Below, piece after piece: positions 11,391-22,519 of a stretch of 64,000 nucleotides of DNA. The translations under genes were made by a program, and so were the position numbers. The stretch covers positions 1,612,001-1,676,000 of the forward strand of contig CAJFCV020000005.1 in assembly GCA_904066235.2 (NCBI GenBank). Direction: 5' to 3'. A model generated the notes under the pieces. That model was given only the letters and a program-made list of their open reading frames with translations. It did not search any database and was not told the DNA's origin. The DNA comes from Bursaphelenchus xylophilus (Eukaryota > Nematoda > Chromadorea > Rhabditida > Aphelenchoididae). The number at the start of each line of letters is the position of its first letter. Within the stretch, counting starts at the first letter, position 1.

Positions 11391-13177
11391 TTTGTGCAAA
11401 CATTACCTTCTACGGTAGAACTATTCATAAAGTTTTAGAAGCCAAAATTCGCATTTTTGCCAACTTTCGACCTAAAAATCTCGGCCGTTTCTCTCAGAAG
11501 ATCTTAAAATAACTAGTCAGTTCAAAAAAATGGCTCAAATAACATCCTAACATCCCTCGGCATTTACCAGCACGTGCCATGACATTTCCCGAATTTGTTG
11601 CCCTCGGGGGATGAACAAAAATCTGTTTTCCTTAATCTGATGAACAAAACTTTAGAGCTACTGATGTTTGGTCGTGAAAAGCGGATCATTGCTGGATGAT
11701 GCAGTGTAATACCGTCGAAATTTCGTCACCAAAAACAATGGCAACGGAAGAGGAAGTGGTTTGGCGGGGAATGCAGACAAAATGCCTGAGGGGTTTTGGA
11801 AATTTTTGAGTGGTTTTGAGAGCTTAGAAGGACGAAAGATGTGGGAAAAGTTTAAACTGAAAATGAGAGGGGAGATACCTCAAATACGACGCTCAGATTT
11901 GAATGAAACGTGGCATAGATTTAGATGAGGCTTTTCCAAGACATATGCAACAATTCTAGCTTACGCTTTGCAAAAATGAACAAGATTTTTACCTCGGAAG
12001 TTGGTGAAAAATGACAAATTTTTTGAAAATTTTCGCCTGAAAAATTTCTTGCCTTTTTCTACCGTAGAGGGTAGTATTTTCACAAAAAATCAATTTTTTC
12101 CACGCAAAACTGGCAAATATATGGCCAAAAAGTGCTTTTCTCTGTGACCACTCTCCGCATTTCGCGTGCTCTCTCGCCCGCAATGGTCGTATCTTGGCTG
12201 TCCCTGAAAAGGTCCTCTTTTGGAGAATACGGTCTTTTGGAATGACCGGCATATTATAGAGAGGTCATTACGAAAGTTGAAACATAATGCCAAAGGATCT
12301 GAAGTTTTCGTGGTGGGACCAAAAAATTTTTAACAATTGTAAAAGTTGGAGATTGCGGATTCTCTTCGGAATTTAAAAAGATGGTCAAGGATTGGCATGG
12401 ATTAATTCTCTAAAATTTTAGCTCTCGCTTTCCAGTCTTAGCCGAGATATCGTACGATATTGCAATAGACCCGAAACCAAACTTTGACATCGAAATTTTT
12501 CATGTGCAATATACGTAATTTGGTAAAAAAAACATGACTTTTAAGGTCATATTAAAGGAGAGAGAAGCCCTTGGAAGGGCTTGAAGAGGAAGTAAACATA
12601 AGGGCAAGTTCAGTAAAATCAAAAACGTCAAAAAAGCTGAGACAACACTGACAGGGAAGCATCTCAAATGCGACGCTGAGATTTTGATAAAATTTGACAC
12701 AAATCTCAAACAATTTTTTTGTATGAGTTGCAAAAAAAACAAGATTTTTTTGCTCAAAAATTGGCCAAAATGTGACCTGTTCTAAAAGTGCGTGCAAAAT
12801 TTAAAAGTATGAGTCAAAAAAAACTTCATTTCCAAAATTAACGTCGGCAAATCCCCCCTTGCTCTCGTTCCACCATGTATGTAAGCGCTAAATCTGGTGT
12901 CCTCATAAATGATTCGGTTCCTTTTGCAAAGATTTTCGACCCAAAAGATAATCCATTAGCACGGCAGAGCACCGACAAGCCGCTGTGGCATTTGTTCGAA
13001 CAAAAACGGGCCTTTTTTAGATTGAAAATTTGAAGAAAGGATAAGCAATTTAGAGATTAGAAAAGTTGAAGGAACAAATTTCAAAGGGGCTCTTGAAAAT
13101 AAGCTGAAAAAATGTTGGATGCAAAATTTGTAATATATGAAATTCCACTGTATTAAAGCGAATTTCAAAGCTGCCCT
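11391..13177. other. Gene-free DNA with degraded family A pieces
   Basis: An inverted, diverged family A copy occupies about 11,868-12,260 (landmarks TACGACGCTCAGATTTG, CCATTTCGCGTGCTCTCTCG). A single TTTTCGTGGTGGGACC motif lies at about 12,305. Another family A end (AAGCATCTCAAATGCGACGC) is near 12,657. No exon identified. Confidence 0.45.
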
Positions 13178-14057
13178 TACAAGGGAAGTACCCCAAGTGC
13201 GACGCTCAAATTTTTATGAAACATGGCACAAATTTACATGATTTTTTTTCTAATTGTAAGACGCGTGTTAAAAAATCATTTCGCACATAGGAATATGTAT
13301 TTTTAAAAGACATAAGTTTTTGTCTACGAAACAACAAGCTTTTAAAGTGCAAACTAAGATCGCTATGACCTTCTGAAGTAGAGGCATCTCCACCCCGAAA
13401 ACCAGGTTTTTACGGTTGAAAATGATCGAGAAATTTCGGACTTTTTTGGTTGAAATTAACCAGGAAATGTCGGATATTTTGGGGGGTTTCGATATGGGTG
13501 ATGTTGAAAAAGAGGAGTAAAGTGCCAACAATTGCAAATTATGCAAAAACTCAAATAAAAAGAAGTCTCTGCGCCGCCTCCGCCGGAAGTTATAGCCTTC
13601 CACTTTCCTTCACGTTTTTTGTAAGACCCTGTACAGTGAGGGACCTGAGGTGGCAAAAAAGTCCCATTTTGCATCCAGAAAAGCACCAAATTGTCGCAAA
13701 ATACCTCCCTTAAGCCAAAAAAACCCCTGTTTAGAAGAGCACGCCCATTCCTTCACGAAGGGAGCGCTAGCCTTGCACAAACTTTGTTCATGGACTACAT
13801 ATCAATTCCTGAAAATTTTAGCTCCCGTTTTGCAGCGGCAGCCGAGATATTCAACAAACTTTGCGGCCGAGAGAGTACGCGAAATGCGGAGAGCGGTCAG
13901 AAGGTGGAAAACAGTTTTTTGGCTATAACCTTGCCAGTTTCGTGCGGAAAAAAATCATTTTTTGTGGAAACACTACCCTCTACGGTAGAAATAGGCATGT
14001 TACTTTTCATGCCAACATTCGCAAAAAAGCTTTAACTTGGAGCACTTCCGCTGTCAA
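13178..14057. mobile_element. Composite family A element
   Basis: Opens ACAAGGGAAGTACCCCAAGT and ends near CTTGGAGCACTTCCGCTGT, with family A core from about 13,800. The interior is longer than usual. About 13,626-13,740 carries a degenerate family B-like block (CAGTGAGGGACCTGAGGTGG, TTGCATCC, ATACCTCCC). It reads as an A element enlarged by another insertion. Confidence 0.5.
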
Positions 14058-15177
14058 GATATTTTGAAAAGTCGACCTCAAACTTCCTAGAAATTTATAA
14101 ATAATATAATATTTACTTGCAAAGCACAAAAGGGATTTACAAGGCTTCTTCTTCACTACAGGCAAAAAAAATTAAAATTGTTAGTTTCAACAAATTTGTG
14201 GTAAAAATTGAGCCCAAAAAAGCTCTGAGAATCGAATTACAAAAGACTAGACGGGCAAAAAGTCTTGACATGTCTTCGTTGTAGGCCATCGCGCATAAAA
14301 CGACGAATAAATTTCACGGTGCAGCCCGACCATGCACCATGCGAAACAAATACAACTGCAATACAACTGTAATAAGAGGAATTTCAAAGATACTCGAACT
14401 TCAAAGTGGGAGGTCCTTTCTAAATATGTAATCCTTGGCCTTTCTTTGCAAATTCGAGAAGCAAAATTCCCAAGGGATCGCTTACAATTTGTAGTCTCTA
14501 ATTTTGGGAGGTTGAAAAAAGCAAATTGCGGAATACGTGTACTGCTTTGTCTAAGAAAAAAATGCCTTTAAAACTTACGGTATACAAAACAAGCTGTCCA
14601 AATTTTCAATGTCAAGTTGGGCGGAAATTTCAAGCTTTACAACTTTTTTTCAATTTCCATTTTTAGCGCGTAGGTTCGTATTGCAATTTTTTTTAGATTA
14701 AAAAGCATTTGCCCTAACTTTATACACCTCTACTTCCGGTATGGCATCATTCATTCCCCAAAAAACTTTAAAATAACTTTTTGTGCGGCCCAAAAAGAGA
14801 GTGTGTTCAAACTTTGCCAAGTCATTTGAAGAGCCCATCCCATTACTATTCCGGAGATAAAATGCATTTTTTCACTCCCATCCACTAGAGTAAACTAAAA
14901 TGTTTTGTTTTTAGGGAAAATTACTACCCGGGGCAAAAAGTCCTGATCAAGCTTCCGCTCCCCATCAACCCAAATCCGAGCTGAAAAAATCGACGTCGAA
15001 GAGGAACTCGGAAACTTTTTGAGCCCAAAAACTAATAAAAAAAATTAAAATTTTCAAAAACAACTCAAAACACATTTTGTAGAGGAGAAATATCTGTATC
15101 GAATATGAAACAGTCCTTGTAAAACAAAGCATAAAGAAAAGAACGAACCTTCTGGACAACACAATACTTTTTTGCCC
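14058..15177. other. No gene seen
   Basis: Contains a family F-like half end at about 14,247 (CTAGACGGGCAAAAAGTCTTG). Otherwise AT-rich sequence without splice-consistent exons. Confidence 0.4.
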
Positions 15178-15630
15178 ACAGGGGAAGTACTCCAAGTGCG
15201 ACGCTCAGATTTTGATGACACTTGGCACAAATTTAGAATAATTTTTTCTAAGACAAATGCAGGAATCCTAGCTCGCGCTTTGCAGAAACAACCGAGATTT
15301 TTAGATCGAAAGTCGGCCAAAATTTTGGACTTTTTTCCGAGTTTCGGCACGAAAAGTTTCATTCATATTTGTACCGTAAAGGATAATGTTTCTACAAAAA
15401 ATCAAAATTTTCCGTGCGTAACTGCCAAAGTTATGGTCAAAAAACGTTTTTCTCTCTGACCGCTCTCCGAGTTTAGCCTGCTCTCTCGGCGGCAAAAACC
15501 GTTCGATATCTCGGCGGCGCCCGCAAAGCGGGAGCTAAAACTTTCAGGAATTGATATTTAGTCCATACCCGACGTGTGTGCAAAATTTAAAGAAAATCTG
15601 AGCGTCGCACTTGGAGTACTTCCCATGTCA
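15178..15630. mobile_element. Family A MITE
   Basis: A near full-length copy of about 450 bp: starts ACAGGGGAAGTACTCCAAGT, ends ACTTGGAGTACTTCCCATGT, with the same internal landmarks as 7,105-7,560. Its internal core is in opposite orientation to the 7,105 copy. Confidence 0.7.
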
Positions 15631-16134
15631 GTGCATTTTAGAGTGTTAGCCAAAACAACGCGCGCTACACCCGTTTTTCAGAACGATGATTTGCTGTGCC
15701 AATTTGTTAGGACTTCTTGTCTCGGGTAGTACTCCAAGTGCGACGCTCAATGTTGGATGAAACTTGGGACAAGCTTAGAAAAAATGCTTGTGAAAAATGC
15801 CCTGTGCGTTGGCGAGAAGCGTGGGAAAAAATTCAAAATGCACTGTGCGAAAAAGAGCAAATGTCCATGCACTTTACGAAGATATAAACGTCAGTCTACA
15901 TGTTGTTGTAAATAGCAAAAAAAAAAACACTTTTTCATTTTCTTTTTGATTTTTCGAGGCCTTTCATAATGTTTATTACACGCTTATTATGTCCACTTCC
16001 TCACCAACACTCCCATAACATCTGCCATCCCCACAATTATGACTTCAAAAGTCATGTTTTTGAGAAAATTATATGGTATATTACAGACAATTATGTTTTT
16101 GACTCGTACTATAAATTCCAAATTGTCGTTGGAC
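15631..16134. other. Family A and family F fragments
   Basis: A left A end (GTACTCCAAGTGCGACGCTC) at about 15,727 runs into a family F-type stretch at about 15,795-15,890 (GTGCGTTGGCGAGAAGCGTG, ATGCACTGTGCGAAAAAGAG, TCCATGCACTTTACG). No gene. Confidence 0.45.
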
Positions 16135-16960
16135 AAGGAAAGTGATACAAGTGTGACGCTCAAATTTTGAAGAAATTTGGCAAAAAATTAGAGTAATATC
16201 TTCGAAGACGTATGCGAGAATCTTAGCTTGCGTCTTGCAAAAACGATCAATATTTTTAGGTCGAAAGTTGGCAATTTCACGAGTTCAGTGAGAGCACATG
16301 TATAAAGGGTCCCTGTTCTAGTTGCTATTTCTGATTCCAAGCTCGAACAATACTATACAAACAAACGACTACACAAACTTAGGCAAGCGACTAACTAAAC
16401 TCAGGAAACAACTTCACTAATGAACTCACAATAATTGACTCCACGAACACAAGAGTTGACCATAGACAAATCAATAATAGACAACAGTATAAATACGACG
16501 GTTTATTGCTCCAAACAACATACAACCGGGAAAAGACGGAAACAAAATAATACTTCTTGATTGGGCGATTTCTCTTCCTTTTATACCAATTCGTCGGTCA
16601 TTCCGTGGGAATATGCAAATTCGCACGCCAAGTCGTGACAGCAAGAAATGAAAAATTTTTACAAATTTTGGCACAGAAAGATGGTTGAGTCTATTTCAAC
16701 CATAGAGGGTGATATCTCCACAAAAAAAATCAATTTTTTCCACGAAAAACTGGCAAAGATACCACCAAAAAGTGTCTTTTCTCTGACCACTCTCCACATT
16801 TCGCGTACTCTCTCGGCCCTAAAGATCGTTGAATATCTCGGCTCTCCCTGCAAAGCGTGAGCTAAAACTTACAGAAATTGATATTTGATCTATACCAAAT
16901 ATGTATGCGAAATTTAAAGAGAATCTGAACGTTGCACTTGCAGCACTCCTCATATAAAAA
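16135..16960. mobile_element. Family A element interrupted by a solo LTR
   Basis: A pieces on both sides of 16,275-16,640 join cleanly when compared with the uninterrupted copy at 17,525-17,908: GTTGGCAA on the left and GAAATGAAA on the right are contiguous there. Confidence 0.65.
16275..16640 (-). mobile_element. Probable solo LTR (Ty3/gypsy-like start)
   Basis: A 366-bp insertion inside a family A copy, flanked by a 4-bp duplication GCAA (16,271-16,274 and 16,641-16,644). Read on the minus strand it begins TGTCACGACTTGGC, a start common in LTRs, and has a TATA box (GGTATAAAAGG) near 16,580 and an AATAAA signal near 16,503, the order expected for U3-R. The far end (CTCGTGAAA) is an imperfect inverse of the start. 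No internal retroelement genes are present, so a solo LTR is the simplest reading. A short non-autonomous element is the alternative. Confidence 0.55.
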
Positions 16961-17524
16961 AAATATGTTTTCTTCCAAGATTTTTTAAAAAGTAATTTTT
17001 CATCTTCTTAAAACGAAAAAAACGTGTGTGAAAACTTTCCGAAAGAAGGTAAAAAATGTAGGATGAAAACTACATTTTTTATTTTTTTAAGAGCCTGAGA
17101 GTTGGGCAAGTTCTGAGAACGGGATTTTTAATTTTTGATAATCCGATGTGGAATATCAATGAGTCCAAAAAAATTAAAGAGCAAAGGGATTACGGAGTGT
17201 AAATATAGTTAAGACAATGAATTTTACTTGAAAAGAAGCATTCTGAATATTGTAATTAGAGATGAAATTAATGATTGCATTGAAAAATATTAGGTTGTTT
17301 TTCAAAGTGAACCTGGAGGGTTCACCTTTGAGCCCGAAAAATAATAAAAAATTACTTTTTCATAGAAAACTAAAAACACAGTTTTGTAGAGGAGAAAAAG
17401 CTGTAAAATAAAATTGGGAAACAATAAAAAATCTTTGTAAAACAAAGCAATGGAAAAAACGACCGAACTTTCTGAACAACCTAATAAGAATCGCAAAATA
17501 TTTATTTTTTATTTTACCCATATT
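16961..17524. other. AT-rich DNA, no gene seen
   Basis: Poly-A/T rich. A short stretch around 17,330-17,470 resembles about 15,000-15,160 in inverse (GAGCCCGAAAAATAATAAAA, GTAGAGGAGAAAAAGCTGTA, TTGTAAAACAAAGC), an unclassified dispersed repeat. Confidence 0.4.
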
Positions 17525-18192
17525 TCAGCCATAGGCCAAGTTTCAATTCCTGAAAGTTTTAGCCCGCGCTTTGCAGGGAGAGCCGAGATATTCAACAATT
17601 TTTGCCAACGAAAGAGTATGCGGCATGCGAAGAGCGGTCAGAGAAAAAACACTTTTTGGCTGTATCTTTGCCGGTTTTTCGTGGAAAAATTGATTTTTTT
17701 TGTGGAAATATCACCCTCTATGGTCGAAATAGACTCAGCCATCTTTCCGTGCCAAAATTTGCAAAAAAACTTTCATTTCTTGCCAACTTTCGATCTAAAA
17801 CTATTGATCGTTTTTGCAAGACGCAAGCTAAGATTCTCGCATACGTCGTAGAAAATATTACTCTAATTTTTTGCCAAATTTCTTCAAAATTTGAGCATCG
17901 CACTTGTACTAGGCGGGCCAAAAAGTCTTGACATGTTTTCGCACCGTGCGGGTGCATGAATTCGGCGATGCAACGAGGTGTCGTGCGACAAAAATTTGGC
18001 GGGGTGCGAATGAAGAACGCACTGTGCGTTGTTTACCCTTTTTCAAAACAATCTTTTTGCACTGTGCGGTGTCGCATTGCACCGTAAATTTTTCTTGTCG
18101 CCGCGCGACAAATTTCATGCACGACGGCGCACTGTGCAGACATGTCAAGACTTTTTGGCCCGCCTAGTATCACTTCCCTTGTCAAGCGACAA
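17525..18192. mobile_element. Family A element split by a family F element
   Basis: A core landmarks (CCGCGCTTTGCAGGGAGAGC, TTTTTGTGGAAATATCACCC, GCAAGCTAAGATTCTCGCAT) run to GAGCATCGCACTTG at 17,906. The missing A end (CACTTCCCTTGTC) resumes at 18,171, after the F insertion. Confidence 0.65.
17909..18167. mobile_element. Family F MITE with GCACTGTGC palindromes
   Basis: A 259-bp element with inverted ends CTAGGCGGGCCAAAAAGTCT and its complement, flanked by TA on both sides. Inside are several GCACTGTGC or CACCGTGC words, the same 9-mer that fills the array at 49,580-50,950. Related ends occur at 49,471-49,664, 36,624, 14,247 and 5,683. Confidence 0.75.
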
Positions 18193-18733
18193 TTTGGACT
18201 TTATAGTACGAGTCAAAAACATAATTTGTCTGTAATATACCAAGGGAAAATAATGAGCATAACGTTCGCGAATTTTCAAAAGAAATTTTTCCATGGCCAT
18301 TACCTCGAGAGTCCACAATAATAAAATATAGGACCAAGTATACAGACTCGATTATGCCATTTCCTCTCTACCTTTTGCAGGAAGTGAGGAGTTTTTGCTG
18401 CAGACGAATAGTAATTGGGTAACAAACAATTACTCATTCAATTTACTATTCTCTGTATGAGTGCAAAACAACTCCAAGGCAAATTCTGTTATGAAAATAA
18501 AAAAAAGGAAAATGGGAGTAGACAAAAATAAGAGTAGTAAATAAATATTAAAAAATTAAAATTAATTCAGCGTTGCCAAAGAATTATTTTTTTTTTAAAA
18601 AAACACGGTTAAAAAAGGTATGAATATTTATAAAATAACTTCAAAAAATACAAAAAATCGCTAATTTTATTCTATATGGCTAGGGCGCAGCTTGAAAAAA
18701 ATTCAAAAACATCAAAAAAATTTTAAAAAATTA
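18193..18733. other. No gene seen
   Basis: Contains a truncated family C end (GGGAAAATAATGAGCATAACG) near 18,243 and a GCTAGGGCGCAGCTTG motif near 18,680. AT-rich, without exons. Confidence 0.4.
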
Positions 18734-19306
18734 ACAAGGAAAGTACTTCTATGGGGTGTGGAGTTGCAGGTCGAGATATATATCAAAAAATTCGCAAAAA
18801 TTTTCTAATTCAGAATATATAAAAATTAGCTGCCTAATTTTGGTCTATCAACGAGTTTTATCAATAAATGTATTTCTCGAGGAAAAAAATCTCCGGCAAC
18901 AAAAGCGCGCTCGGCCTCTTCCTTCGGAAGAGAGCGGTGTGGCCGAGTGGTTAGAGCGCTAGATTGGAAATCCGTGGGTAACGGGTTCGAATCTTTTTGC
19001 CACACTTGAACCCTTTTTTTACATTGGAACTACTTTTAAGGTGTAGTTGTAATCCAATTTGATATTTTAAGGCTTGTCAAGGCCTCAGAATTTATTTTAG
19101 CACAAAACAAATTTTTTTTATTGGTAAAAACACGGCCAAAAAGACACTTGCATGGTGTCGCGAGAAAACTTCTGAGGACAAAAACATGTCATCAGACCAA
19201 AATTAGGCAGCTAATTTTCATATATTCTGAATCAGAAAATTTTTGCGAATTTTTTGATATATATCTCGACCTGTAACTCCACACCCCATAGAAGTACTTT
19301 CCTTGT
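18734..19306. mobile_element. Family D inverted-repeat element carrying a tRNA-like core
   Basis: Inverted arms of roughly 110 bp: ACAAGGAAAGTACTTCTATG at the left and its complement at the right, continuing through the TCGAGATATATATC and TTAGGCAGCTAATTTT blocks. If the ends are CAAGG/CCTTG the flanks are TAA/TAA, a 3-bp duplication as in PIF/Harbinger MITEs. The centre holds the tRNA-Ser-like sequence, followed by a block (GGAACTACTTTTAAGGTGTAG) shared with the D copies at 47,381 and 62,510. Confidence 0.75.
18937..19005 (+). tRNA. tRNA-Ser-like sequence (GGA anticodon position), probably a pseudogene
   Basis: The ends pair as a perfect 7-bp acceptor stem (GTGTGGC with GCCACAC). The A box TGGCCGAGTGGTTAGAGC and the B box GGGTTCGAATC are intact, and a T-run at about 19,012 could stop RNA polymerase III. 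The loop TTGGAAA places GGA at the anticodon. Against function, the anticodon and T stems contain mismatches, and 69 nt leaves no room for the long variable arm of tRNA-Ser. It lies in the spacer of a family D element. Confidence 0.45.
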
Positions 19307-21014
19307 AAGATCAAGTGATCAAATTTTAAATAAAAAATAACAAAAATAATATTTAATTGTTTTTTCGCAAGCTAGGGCGCAGCTCGCAATAAATTTTTTG
19401 GTTGAAAAAAGCATCATATTTCATTTTTTGCGAGTTGCCAAGGATGCAGCTTGACAAAAAAAATTTCATATAAAAAATTTGGCACCGGAGATCTCCCATT
19501 TCAATATTCATAAAATTATTTCTATTTTTTTATTTTCTTTTTTTATTTATTACTTTTTTCAAATTAGCTCAGAAAAAAATTTATTGCAGAAATTAATAAA
19601 CAAATTTTTAAAAAATAAAGTGAAATTAAAAAAATAACCAACCCTTACAAGTTTTATTTTTGATTCTTTTTTGCAACCTAGCGCGTGGCCTGTCAAAAAA
19701 ATTTTTGAAATCTGAAGCAGGTGACATTTGAGATTTCCCACTTTTAGTATTCATAGAACGCGATGATGAAGAAAAATTTTTAAGCTGAGAAACGTGCGAA
19801 TGGAATGCATAATAAAGAGGATGGAACAAAAAAACAAAAAAAATCGAGGTCAAAGATTAAATCTAAAAAGAAGATGTCGGAAAAAGATTAAAATTGCGAA
19901 AATTTGGCCGATAATCCAGCGTTATAAACAATTTCCCGTCTTTCAAGGTCTGTTTTTTTCGGCGCGGCAACGGTAGTTTGTCTAATTGCACTTTAAAAGT
20001 ACATGAAAAAGATTGCATCTTCACAGTCAAGCTAAATTTGCTGAGCAGATAAGAAGCTTCCTACGGTAAGGAGGAATGCCGTCTACCCAACAAATTGTGG
20101 TTTATGGTTCTTGGAAAATCTCGTTAATTAATAAGTTAAAAAAAATAAAAATAAAAATGAGAAAAATTGAATGTTTTTTGTGTCATCAAGCAGTAAATTT
20201 TGTTGTTGTTTTTTGAGTATTGTTCCATTTTTATGGACGTTTCACAGAAAAACTTGACCTAGTTTATGAGCTTTTTCCAGTCAGTATGTCCCCCAAATTA
20301 AGTATCAAAACTATGTTGACGTCTACAAGATCAAACGGATGAAATTCGCGTTGGTTGGAAAAAACAAGCTGGTTACAACCAGAGATTATCACGGCTTCGG
20401 TGCCGGCTCTTGGCTCCGGCTCCCGAGCCCAAAGTCCGAGTGATATTCTCAAACCAAAATTTTCGCGCGAGACTTTGTTAAATTTTGCACGGGAACCGCA
20501 AATTTGGCCCCGGCCCCGCCTCTGGGAGCTAACAGTCACGCGTGGCAAGCCAAAAAATAAATACAGAAATCTCAAAAAATGTCACATTCCGTCGTGACGG
20601 ATGGTAAATAAAAGCTCGGAAAGAGGCGCATCCGAAAACATCCCATATCTCGTTTGAAATTGACCGACTGTCTAGGCTTTACTTCATTTAATTAAATTTT
20701 TTTTTCAAAACAAACAGACTCAAAGCGGTTTATTGAGACACTTCCGCTTGAGTGCAATGTCGATTTACCATTGACTAGTCCGCCGCTCGGACTAAGTTTG
20801 CAAAAATTAGTCCATTCCTTTTCGATTCGTGGACATTTTTTTTAGATTTTCTCGGATTTTAAAAAAGCCTAAAGTGCGGACTGAAACAGGCGAATTTAGT
20901 CCAGAGTGCCTCCGCGGACTAGATTCAGCGAATTTCATCCAAAGGGTGGACTAAATTCGCCGAAATTGGTCCAGCCTTGCGCAGAAGCCATTTAAATTTT
21001 AATTTTCGCTGTTT
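19307..21014. other. Gene-free DNA
   Basis: About 19,370-19,690 has AT-rich sequence with GGGCGCAGCTCGC-type motifs. About 20,390-20,530 is a GC-rich patch (GGCTCTTGGCTCCGGCTCCC) with open frames on both strands but no recognised product. About 20,770-20,990 repeats GGACTAAATTCGCCGAA-like words in both orientations, a degenerate short repeat. Confidence 0.4.
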
Positions 21015-21850
21015 TCAATCATTTATGTTGTAAAGTAACAATCGAATAAACGAAAAAAGCAAAGGAAGAGGATTCACCGAATCCTGCAAAATTGGACGAC
21101 GAAGCTCCACCAATTGAAGAAGTGGGTCCAAGCCTTCTTCGGCGCTCATTTTCTCTTTAAAGTCGAGGTGGACCAGACGATCTGGTGGGGCAACAGTCAT
21201 GTCGAAATTGAAGGGGCTGAAAATTTTAAATTAAATATATTTCACATAAGAATCAGATAAATTTATAATCATTACTTACTAGAACTCTTGAAACATGTTA
21301 TAGAGAGCTGGTCCTCCCCGATGATTTCGTCGAGGACGATGTGGTGAACTCCGCATCGAATTAGCATCGTTTGAACATCAGGGCCAAACGCTGTCGAATG
21401 GATGAGATCCTCATTAACGAAGTTTATATCTGCGAACCGTGATTTGAGTTGATGAGGATCGCCGAACAAGACCAGTCAATCCGGGTATTCACCCCGATCA
21501 ACATGCTCGCAATGTCATGAACACCTCCGTGGTGAGTACCCAAAGAAGCGAAAACAATACTTGTTTCCTAAAAGCAATTATACACTCCTTAGCAGCTTAC
21601 TGGTGGAAATTGGGTGGAAGTGAAGTATATTGCGCAATTTCCGGGCTTCTGGAAAGGTCGAAATGATGTAACCGCGACATCTGGAAACGCACTGGGATCA
21701 ACCTTCCGGTGACAACATGGGGGATGATTCTGCAGCAGTTGGATGAACAATCTCACGCATCTCTTTGTTATTTCCATCACGGCATTATTTCTTGCACTGT
21801 AGCAGATGGTACACCGACGAAGTACAATGATCATTTCCCGGTGATCATTG
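21015..21850 (-). pseudogene. Superfamily-1 helicase-like remnant
   Basis: Minus-strand pieces, in order: SARNNAVMEITKRC (about 21,770-21,800), resembling the TxxNxAVD motif Ia of UPF1/DNA2-type helicases; a plausible splice (donor after FPP near 21,600, acceptor before ETSIVFASLGTHHGG near 21,560); then LVLFGDPHQL (about 21,440-21,470), resembling the GDxxQL motif III. A frameshift is needed before GDPHQL, the DExx box is not seen, and joining the last open piece (21,015-21,215) also breaks frame. Probably a decayed fragment of a helicase or helicase-bearing mobile element. Confidence 0.35.
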
Positions 21851-22192
21851 TTTTGGCGCGCGCTTTACAAGCGCCGCCGGGATAATCAACAATCATTGCC
21901 GCCGAAAGAATACGATGAAGGTGGAGAGCGGTTAGAGTGAAAAACACATTTTGACTACAAATTTGAAAGTCTCGTGCAGAAAAATTAAATTTTTTGTGGA
22001 CACAAGGCCCATGAAACCTTCGACCTCGGCAAAAAGTGTCAAATTTTCGCCGGCTTTCGATCTAAAAATCACGGTCATTTCTGCAAAGCGCCAGCTAGAA
22101 TTCTCGAATATATTTTAGAAAAAATATTCGAAATTTGTGCCAAGTTTCATTTAAATCTGAGGGTCGCACTTGGGGCACTTCCCACGTAAGAT
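21845..22192. mobile_element. Family A element, truncated
   Basis: Landmarks GCGCGCGCTTTACAAG, TTGCCGCCGAAAGAATAC, TTTTGTGGACACAAGG and the end GAGGGTCGCACTTGGGGCAC. The left terminus is missing. A further A-like piece lies at about 22,940-23,210 inside the first intron of the next gene. Confidence 0.55.
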
Positions 22193-22519
22193 ATATATTC
22201 GAGGCTTCTAGCTCGCGCGCTAATAACCGAGATTTTTTGGAAAAATATGGCAAAAAGATGACAATTTTTTTGAGAATTTTTATATTTTTTCCTTTTTGTT
22301 TTTTTATTATTTTTCATAATTTAAAAATAAATTCTCCTCCTCCCAAAACTTTTTAGAGATCTCTCTCTCGCTTTCCCCTCCAATTTCCCCCCAAAAATTG
22401 GGAAACAATTGACGGAAACTGCATTCATATGCAAATCTTCACACCCAAAGCGAACCGCACGAGATTTTTAAATTGTTTTCGCGTTTATGAGTAATCGATA
22501 AAAAAGAGATTTTTGGAAC

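Noticed and set aside
13450..14067. Several open frames of 87-114 codons as genes
   Set aside because: They lie within the composite family A element, and similar peptides arise from the other A copies in the window.
20264..20600. Overlapping open frames in a GC-rich patch
   Set aside because: Frames are open on both strands because of base composition. No family resemblance or splice structure was found.
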